In this document: in pieces, positions 55,196 through 64,000 of the stretch
How the letters are laid out: each line of letters starts with the position of its first letter
How positions within the stretch are numbered: position 1 is the stretch's first letter
Source of the DNA: Chromobacterium haemolyticum
GTDB taxonomy: Bacteria > Pseudomonadota > Gammaproteobacteria > Burkholderiales > Chromobacteriaceae
Assembly (NCBI RefSeq): GCF_002081825.1
Contig: NZ_MUKU01000010.1
Span: 1-64,000 of the forward strand
Reading direction: 5' to 3'
DNA: 64,000 nt
The notes under the pieces: generated by a model
Database searches by the model: none
Told to the model about the DNA's origin: nothing
The model's input: only the letters and a program-made list of their open reading frames with translations
Position numbers and translations under genes: made by a program

Positions 55196-57004
55196 TTATA
55201 GCTGCGGCGCCATCAGAGACGGCGGCTGCTCCTCCGCCGAGTGCACGCGGTTCTTGCCGTTGAGTTTGGCTTGATACATGGCTTGGTCGGCGCGTTCCAG
55301 CACGTCGGCCTCTTGCTCGCCCAAATGCCATTTGGCCACGCCGGCGCTGAAGGTGATCAGCAGGCGGTCGTTGTTGGCCAAGAAAAAGGTCTTGGTGAGT
55401 TCACGCTGCAGCCGCTGCACGGTGGCGACGGCTTCTTCTTCCGGCGTGTCCGGCATCAGGATCACGAATTCCTCACCGCCGAAGCGGGCGACGATGTCGG
55501 CCGGGCGCAGGCTGTGCTTGATGGTGTCCACCAGGTATTTCAAGGCGTCGTCGCCGGCCAGGTGGCCGTATTTGTCGTTCAGTTGCTTGAAGTTGTCCAC
55601 GTCGAGCAGGGCGACCGATAGCGGCGCGCCAGTGCGCTCCGCGCGGCTGATTTCGCGCTGGAAATGCTCCGCCAGGCCGCGACGGTTGAAGGCGCCGGTC
55701 AACTGATCTTCGCGTACCTTGGCGCTGGCGGCCTCCAGCGCGGTCTCCAGTTCGGCGATTCTTTGTTCGGCGGCTTCCACCTGCTCCTTGGCGGACAACA
55801 GTTCGTCGCGGGAGCGGGTCAGGTCCAGTTGCATCAGCGAGGTGTCTTCCATTAGGGAGCCGATGATGCTGCCAAGCTCCTCGACGTTCTGCGACTGTTT
55901 GATGCGGGTGCTGTGGTCCTTGATCTTGTTCTGGAAGTCGTCGGTGCTGTCCGTCATCATCGCCAAGCGCGAGATGAAGCGGTCCAGCAAGGAGCGCAGC
56001 GAGCTGGCCGCCTCGTCCAGCGAGGTTTTCAGTTGGCCTTGCTTGCGGATTACGTCCTTGAGACTGGACTCCATTTGGTAGACTTGCTGCATGGACAGCG
56101 GCTCATGGCTGAGGATGTCCTGCAGCGAATGAACCTGGCCCACCAGGTAGATGTCCGTGTGGTTGAGCTCGGCGATGTTTTCCAGCAGCAGACGCAGCAG
56201 GTTGGTCATCGCCGACACCAAGCGGTCGTCTTGCTGCGATTGCAGCTCCAGCTTGATCATGAAGGCCCGCAGCTTGGGCATGTAGGCGTTGAGCGTGGCG
56301 TCATCGGCCACCTGATTCAGTTCGCCCAGCAAAGCCTCCAGCGCGTCCACCAATTCCGGATAGTTGATCAGGCGCGGCTCCAGGCCGTGCTTAAGCGCGA
56401 AGCTCAGCGTGCGTTGCCAGGCCAGCCAGCTGTCGCTGGGCGCGTCGGCGCCGTCTTCGTCGAGGCCGGCTGCCGGAACGGGAGGGTCGGAGCTTGCCGC
56501 GCCGTTGCTGTTGGACGGCGGCGCGGACTGAGTCCAGTTCTGGATCAGCGTGGCCAGTTTCTGGTTCAATTCGTCCGGTTGGTTGCCGTAATTGATCAGC
56601 ACCCGTTCCAGCGTGGACTGCTTGTGGTGCTGCGGCATATTGGGCAGCCGCAGATCCCAGTTTCGGATCAGATTTTGGATCAGCGTGCCCCAACTATGCT
56701 GCTGCTGACTGGCGCTGAGAGAGGCGCGCAGAAAGTCGATGATCAGTTGTGGTGCTTGTTCCCAGCGATTTTCGTCGCAGACTTGCTTGAGGCGGGTAAG
56801 AGTGACTTTGGCCTGCACGCTTTCCTGGGGCAAAGTTTCCAGTGCGCGCAGCAACAACACGGCAAGCTTGTTGTCGCGATCGACCGGCGTTTGCGTCAGC
56901 TCGTGATAGACCCGCTCAAAGTTTTCCGGCGTCGGCAACAGCTTGCGCACCGTCAGCTGTTTGAGCGTTTCTCGTGCGACTTCGATGGGGTTTTGTGTTG
57001 TCAT
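55196..57004 (-). CDS. diguanylate cyclase (GGDEF) with large N-terminal helical region
   Basis: 602 residues. The C-terminal domain has DQLTGAFNRRGLAEHFQREI, VDNFKQLNDKYGHLAGDDAL and RPADIVARFGGEEFVILMPD: active GGEEF and an R-x-x-D inhibitory site five residues before it. It makes cyclic-di-GMP, which controls biofilm and motility. The first 430 residues are helical with a coiled coil before the catalytic domain and no membrane segment, so it is a soluble cytoplasmic enzyme. I start at 57004 (MTTQNPIEVARETL); 57040 is the alternative. Confidence 0.9.
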   Translation of the reverse strand: MTTQNPIEVARETLKQLTVRKLLPTPENFERVYHELTQTPVDRDNKLAVLLLRALETLPQESVQAKVTLTRLKQVCDENRWEQAPQLIIDFLRASLSASQQQHSWGTLIQNLIRNWDLRLPNMPQHHKQSTLERVLINYGNQPDELNQKLATLIQNWTQSAPPSNSNGAASSDPPVPAAGLDEDGADAPSDSWLAWQRTLSFALKHGLEPRLINYPELVDALEALLGELNQVADDATLNAYMPKLRAFMIKLELQSQQDDRLVSAMTNLLRLLLENIAELNHTDIYLVGQVHSLQDILSHEPLSMQQVYQMESSLKDVIRKQGQLKTSLDEAASSLRSLLDRFISRLAMMTDSTDDFQNKIKDHSTRIKQSQNVEELGSIIGSLMEDTSLMQLDLTRSRDELLSAKEQVEAAEQRIAELETALEAASAKVREDQLTGAFNRRGLAEHFQREISRAERTGAPLSVALLDVDNFKQLNDKYGHLAGDDALKYLVDTIKHSLRPADIVARFGGEEFVILMPDTPEEEAVATVQRLQRELTKTFFLANNDRLLITFSAGVAKWHLGEQEADVLERADQAMYQAKLNGKNRVHSAEEQPPSLMAPQL

Positions 57005-57083
57005 TGCCCAAACCTTGGACTTTTTTAGACCGGACGTCATTCTTGTTGTCTGTTCAGCTCTACAGTGCGGTCCGGGCGGATAT

Positions 57084-57374
57084 TTAGCGAGGCGTTGGCT
57101 TCACCGGATCCAGCAATTGGAAAAATACTTCACCATTCCGAATCATGCCAAGTTCATTGCGGGCTCTCTCCTCAATGGCGTCCGTCCCCTGTTTCAAATC
57201 ACGCACTTCCGCGTCCAGCGCGGCGTTGCGGGCCACCAGCTTTTGGGTGGTCGCCCGCTGTTCCTGTAGTTGCTTGTCCAGCTGCCAGACTCTGAGCCAG
57301 CTACCTTTTCCAAACCACAACGGCCATTGCAAGGCCAGTATTACTGTCACCAGAGTCAGGGTCAGCCAGCGCAT
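57084..57374 (-). CDS. ftsB: cell division protein FtsB
   Basis: 96 residues. One membrane helix ([20 protein letters not shown]) and a leucine-zipper-type coiled coil ([20 protein letters not shown]...), ending [20 protein letters not shown], the family's end motif. It forms the FtsQ-FtsB-FtsL complex at the division site. Placed four bases after eno, as in many Proteobacteria. Confidence 0.93.
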   Translation of the reverse strand: MRWLTLTLVTVILALQWPLWFGKGSWLRVWQLDKQLQEQRATTQKLVARNAALDAEVRDLKQGTDAIEERARNELGMIRNGEVFFQLLDPVKPTPR

Positions 57375-57378
57375 ACGA

Positions 57379-58662
<1,284 letters not shown>

Positions 58663-58743
58663 TTACATTTCCTTCAAAGGCTGGTTGTGTTCGGGCGGAG
58701 GGCAAGCAACCGGCCGGAGCCGGTTGCGATCTGCGCCTGCCGG

Positions 58744-61250
<2,507 letters not shown>

Positions 61251-61468
61251 CTATGGGAATCCGGGATTCTACCCTGAAATCGTTGCGATTTGAATCGCTT
61301 CGAACCATGTTGTTGCAAGCGGCTGCGCCGCCCGCTCGCGTCGGCCGCCGGCTGCGTCGGCCTGTTTGGCAAATAAGTGCTCGCATCTCTGTGGCGAATA
61401 CGGTACAATTGCCGCCGACTGTTTCATACACGATCGCGCCCATGCTGTTTAAAGGGTGCGTTTTCTGC

Positions 61469-61498
61469 TTGAGTGTCTGGCTTTGTCTATGATATAAA
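61469..61498 (+). promoter_or_regulatory. rpmBG promoter
   Basis: -35 TTGAGT (61469-61474), 18-base spacer and -10 TATAAA (61493-61498), 32 bases before rpmB. The best promoter match in the pyrG-rpmB gap; no other element is clear in the 292-base space. Confidence 0.65.
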
Positions 61499-61530
61499 GC
61501 CAGCTTTTACCGGTTTTGGGAGTGTTCAAC

Positions 61531-61764
61531 ATGGCGCGTGTTTGCAAAGTCACCGGCAAGCGTCCGATGACCGGGAACAATGTTTCCCACGCCAACAATA
61601 AGACTAAACGTCGTTTTCTGCCTAACCTGCAATATCGCAAGTTCTGGGTTGAAAGCGAAAACCGCTGGGTGCGTCTGCGCGTATCCAACGCGGCACTGCG
61701 TACCATCGACAAAGTTGGCATCGATGTAGTGCTGGCTGATCTGCGCGCTCGCGGCGAGATCTGA
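61531..61764 (+). CDS. rpmB: 50S ribosomal protein L28
   Basis: 77 residues. [20 protein letters not shown], then [20 protein letters not shown], and the end [14 protein letters not shown] are characteristic. The start at 61531 gives the standard M-A/S-R-V-C terminus and has GGAG upstream; 61516 would add five residues. The zinc-binding Cys set of some L28 forms is absent. Followed by rpmG after 36 bases, the usual pair. Confidence 0.97.
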   Translation: MARVCKVTGKRPMTGNNVSHANNKTKRRFLPNLQYRKFWVESENRWVRLRVSNAALRTIDKVGIDVVLADLRARGEI

Positions 61765-61800
61765 TTGCGGTCAACCAGAAAGCTACTGAGGTAATAACAC

Positions 61801-61956
61801 ATGCGCGATAAAATCAAGCTTGAGTCCACTGCTGGCACCGGCCACTTCTACACGACTACGAAGAACAAGCGTACGATGCCGGAAAAAATGGAGATCAAAA
61901 AATTTGATCCCGTTGCTCGCAAACACGTTCTGTACAAAGAAACCAAGCTGAAATAA
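61801..61956 (+). CDS. rpmG: 50S ribosomal protein L33
   Basis: 51 residues ([20 protein letters not shown]...[20 protein letters not shown]). The two C-x2-C pairs of the zinc form are missing, so it is the C-minus type, independent of zinc, matching the C-minus L28. GAGGTAATAAC precedes the start. A terminator follows 32 bases later. Confidence 0.96.
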   Translation: MRDKIKLESTAGTGHFYTTTKNKRTMPEKMEIKKFDPVARKHVLYKETKLK

Positions 61957-61988
61957 GCCGGTTTCCGCGAGAACGCGAAAGCAAAGAG

Positions 61989-62019
61989 CCCTTCTCTGGT
62001 GCACGGAGAAGGGTTTTTT
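61989..62019 (+). terminator. rpmBG terminator
   Basis: CCCTTCTC/GAGAAGGG stem (61989-61996 with 62006-62013) followed by six Ts. Confidence 0.92.
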
Positions 62020-62038
62020 CTTTATGGTTCGGCATTAA

Positions 62039-62071
62039 AAAACCCCGCCAAGCATGCTTGACGGGGTTTTT
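62039..62071 (-). terminator. bidirectional terminator between rpmG and the UDG gene
   Basis: AACCCCG...CGGGGTT stem with a palindromic CAAGCATGCTTG inside and T-runs on both strands; placed just after the UDG stop on the minus strand. Confidence 0.9.
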
Positions 62072-62075
62072 GCGT

Positions 62076-62906
62076 TTAATCGGTACTCAGGCGACCGAAA
62101 GTCTTTTTGGCGAAGATCAAGTCTTGCCAGGCTTTGTGTTTGTCAGGCTGATTGCGCAATAGATAAGCGGGGTGATAGCTGACGATCAAGGGGATGTCCT
62201 GGTAGCTGTGAAGCTTGCCGCGCAATTGGCCAATGCCTTTTTCCGTTTGCAGCAGAGTTTGGGCGGCAAAACGGCCAAGCGCCAGGATCAATGTGGGCTG
62301 GATGTGACGAATTTGCTGGATCAGATAGTTTTGACAGGTGGCAATTTCATCGCCGCTAGGGTTGCGATTGCCGGGCGGGCGGCATTTGAGCACATTGGCG
62401 ATATACACGTCGCGGTCGCGGTCCAGCCCGGTAGCGCTCAGCATATTGTCCAGCAACTGGCCGGCGCGGCCGACGAAGGGCTGGCCTTGCTTGTCCTCCT
62501 GCTCGCCCGGCGCTTCGCCGATCAACAGCCAGCGAGCCTGTTTGTTGCCGCGGCCGAAAACGGTCTGGGTGCGCGTTTGACAGAGGCGGCAGTCGCGGCA
62601 GTCGCGTACCGCGCGTTCGAGAGCGTCCCAATCCAGAAGGGGAGGCGCTTGGACTTGAGGCAGGGGAGGCGAGACGGGCGGGGAGATGTCGACGGCGGAC
62701 GGGGGGGCAAGGGGTACGCCCGGCTGGGCCGGCGTGACGGTGTCCTGGCGCGGTGGCGCCAGAGACTCCTCCGGTTCAATGTCGATTGCCGCCAGCGTTT
62801 CTGGTGGGCGGCTCAGCGCCGCAGGATGTTGCTCGAACCAACCGGGGCGGGCTTCCCAGGAGGGGCCCAGTCCTATCACGCTTTGAATTAGCGCGGCGCG
62901 GTTCAT
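62076..62906 (-). CDS. uracil-DNA glycosylase, family 4 (iron-sulfur)
   Basis: 276 residues. The catalytic domain (about 92-276) has [20 protein letters not shown] and [12 protein letters not shown]. The iron-sulfur Cys are C106/C109 (CRDCRLC), C175 and C191. It removes uracil from DNA in base repair. The N-terminal 90 residues are a Pro-rich linker with an end piece ([20 protein letters not shown]) seen in related betaproteobacterial proteins, perhaps a partner-binding peptide. Overlaps rimI by four bases. Confidence 0.92.
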   Translation of the reverse strand: MNRAALIQSVIGLGPSWEARPGWFEQHPAALSRPPETLAAIDIEPEESLAPPRQDTVTPAQPGVPLAPPSAVDISPPVSPPLPQVQAPPLLDWDALERAVRDCRDCRLCQTRTQTVFGRGNKQARWLLIGEAPGEQEDKQGQPFVGRAGQLLDNMLSATGLDRDRDVYIANVLKCRPPGNRNPSGDEIATCQNYLIQQIRHIQPTLILALGRFAAQTLLQTEKGIGQLRGKLHSYQDIPLIVSYHPAYLLRNQPDKHKAWQDLIFAKKTFGRLSTD

Positions 62907-63346
62907 GGCGTGGTCTCCATCAGGATGGCGTCTTCGCGGCCGTCGGCGCAGGGGTAGTAGTTCTTGCGTCGGCCGTTTTCAACGAAACCTTGGCTTGAGT
63001 AGAGGCTGCGGGCAACGGCGTTGCCGGCCCGCACTTCCAGGAATAGGCGCCGTGCACCGCTTGCGGCCAGCGCGGCGCGCAGTTCCCGCAGCAGCTGTTT
63101 GCCCAAGCCCTGGCCTTGCCATCGTGGATCTATCACGATGTTGAGCAGTTCGGCTTCGTCCAGCACGCTTTGGGTAACGGCGAAGCCCTGTAGTTGGTCC
63201 GAGGCGAACAGGCCATGAAACTGGTGGCCGCAGCGCACGGAGTCCCGGTATTGGGCGGCAGACCAGCTGTGTGCGCAGGCGCGGCTCTCTAGTTCGGCCA
63301 GCTGCGTGGCGTCGTCGGGCAGGAAGGTTCGGTAGTCCGTGGTCAT
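62903..63346 (-). CDS. rimI: ribosomal protein S18 alanine N-acetyltransferase RimI
   Basis: 147 residues of the GNAT fold. VLDEAELLNIVIDPRWQGQG then LGKQLLRELRAALAASGARR is the acetyl-CoA site, and VRAGNAVARSLYSSQGFVEN, RKNYYPCADGREDAILMET are RimI-type. It acetylates the N terminus of S18. The gene lies between tsaB and the UDG gene with overlaps on both sides, the conserved tsaB-rimI pair. Confidence 0.93.
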   Translation of the reverse strand: MTTDYRTFLPDDATQLAELESRACAHSWSAAQYRDSVRCGHQFHGLFASDQLQGFAVTQSVLDEAELLNIVIDPRWQGQGLGKQLLRELRAALAASGARRLFLEVRAGNAVARSLYSSQGFVENGRRKNYYPCADGREDAILMETTP

Positions 63347-64000
63347 TTCTGGCGCGCCTGCTGCTGTTCCTGCGCGGTCAGGGCGACTTTATTGCGCACG
63401 TACAGCAGCTCCGCTTCGCGCGGGTGGGTTTGCGGATAGCGGCCGCTGCGCGCCAGCGCGAAGTAGGCGACGGCGTTGGGCAGCAGATCCGCGCGGAGGA
63501 TGGCGCTGCCGGCATTGTTTTGCAGATCGGGATAGCGTTCGAAGCCGTCGCCTGCGGCAATGTCGGCTCGCTCCGGCCAAGGCACGGCTTTCGGCGCGCC
63601 GACGCCGATCGGACACAGCCGTTCCGGCGCGTCCTTGCCTGTGACGCGATAGCTGGCGCTATAGACTTGCTGCATCCTGGCGTCGAGACAAACCAGCACC
63701 GTGCCAGCGCCGGCCTGTTGGGCGATGTTGTCCAGCGTAGGGATGCCGATGACCGGAAGGCCGGCGGAGAAGGCCAGTCCCTGGGCCAGGCCGCAGGCGA
63801 TGCGCAGGCCGGTGAAGGAGCCGGGGCCCTGTCCGAAGGCGATGGCGTCGAGTTGCTCCAGGCGCAGTTCCGCCTGTTCCAGCAGGCGGGCCAATTCCGG
63901 CAGCGCGCGTTCGGCATGCTTTTGCTCGACTTTCTCGTGAAAGGAGAAAATACGCGAGCCGTTGTCAATGGCTAGGGATAGAAACGAGGTGGAGCAATCA
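63343..64000 (-). CDS. tsaB: tRNA threonylcarbamoyladenosine protein TsaB, start cut by window edge
   Basis: Open from base 64000 (DCSTSFLSLAIDNGSRIFSF) to the stop at 63343; only the first few residues are missing. GQGPGSFTGLRIACGLAQGL is the TsaB motif. The protein is the scaffold partner of TsaD in making t6A at position 37 of tRNAs that read ANN codons. A TTG/ATG inside the frame (63894) is not the true start, because the conserved N-terminal strand continues past it. Confidence 0.95.
   Translation of the reverse strand, partial: DCSTSFLSLAIDNGSRIFSFHEKVEQKHAERALPELARLLEQAELRLEQLDAIAFGQGPGSFTGLRIACGLAQGLAFSAGLPVIGIPTLDNIAQQAGAGTVLVCLDARMQQVYSASYRVTGKDAPERLCPIGVGAPKAVPWPERADIAAGDGFERYPDLQNNAGSAILRADLLPNAVAYFALARSGRYPQTHPREAELLYVRNKVALTAQEQQQARQK

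Noticed and set aside
53767..55196. tmRNA gene near smpB
   Set aside because: I looked for the tRNA-Ala-like end and tag reading frame around smpB and found none.

Overview
The window is a high-GC piece of a betaproteobacterial chromosome of the order Neisseriales, most likely Chromobacterium or a close relative. I base this on the housekeeping proteins (RdgC, GuaA, SmpB, RatA/RnfH, FtsB, Eno, KdsA, PyrG, L28/L33, TsaB/RimI), judged from memory without any search. About two thirds of it is a nearly complete lambda-like siphovirus prophage.

Layout. 1-126 is the end of an IS5-type insertion sequence. 418-1398 is rdgC. 1493-1955 holds two identical tRNA-Pro(CGG) genes and a tRNA-Thr(CGT). The prophage spans about 1931-44940. 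It is integrated in the 3' end of tRNA-Thr, with a 28-base imperfect direct repeat (19 bases perfect) at the two junctions. The tRNA gene's own terminator now lies beyond the right junction. 45276-64000 is core genome: a methyltransferase, DUF2721, an L,D-transpeptidase, tadA, a yqjDEK-type cluster, an MFS transporter, guaA, smpB, ratA-rnfH, a GGDEF protein, ftsB-eno-kdsA-pyrG, rpmB-rpmG, a family-4 UDG, rimI and tsaB (cut by the window edge).

Prophage organisation. The minus strand runs from the immunity region leftwards: Cro-like repressor, CII-like regulator, replication proteins O-like (with an internal iteron origin) and P-like, RusA, a possible Q-like regulator, terminase, portal-MuF fusion, protease/scaffold, capsid, connectors, tail tube, frameshifted tail chaperone, an Arc/Mnt/antirepressor module, holin, endolysin, tape measure, tail tip proteins, J-type host-specificity protein, and the spanins Rz/Rz1. 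The plus strand runs rightwards: two tandem short repressor paralogues, a lambda PL-like operon with a long structured leader, then exonuclease/RecT, many small unknown genes, a Dam methylase and an excisionase-like gene facing the integrase.

Most interesting region. Between 31.2 and 33.9 kb there is a lambda-like operator network. Inside it sits a prophage-encoded LuxR-type receptor with all the classical acyl-homoserine-lactone pocket residues. Next to it is a 65-residue orphan gene preceded by a 17-base palindrome, and on the other side an apparently structured RNA of about 380 nt. Together they look like a quorum-sensing-linked lysis-lysogeny switch; this is inference. A second, P22 immI-like switch lies at 15.4-17.1 kb.
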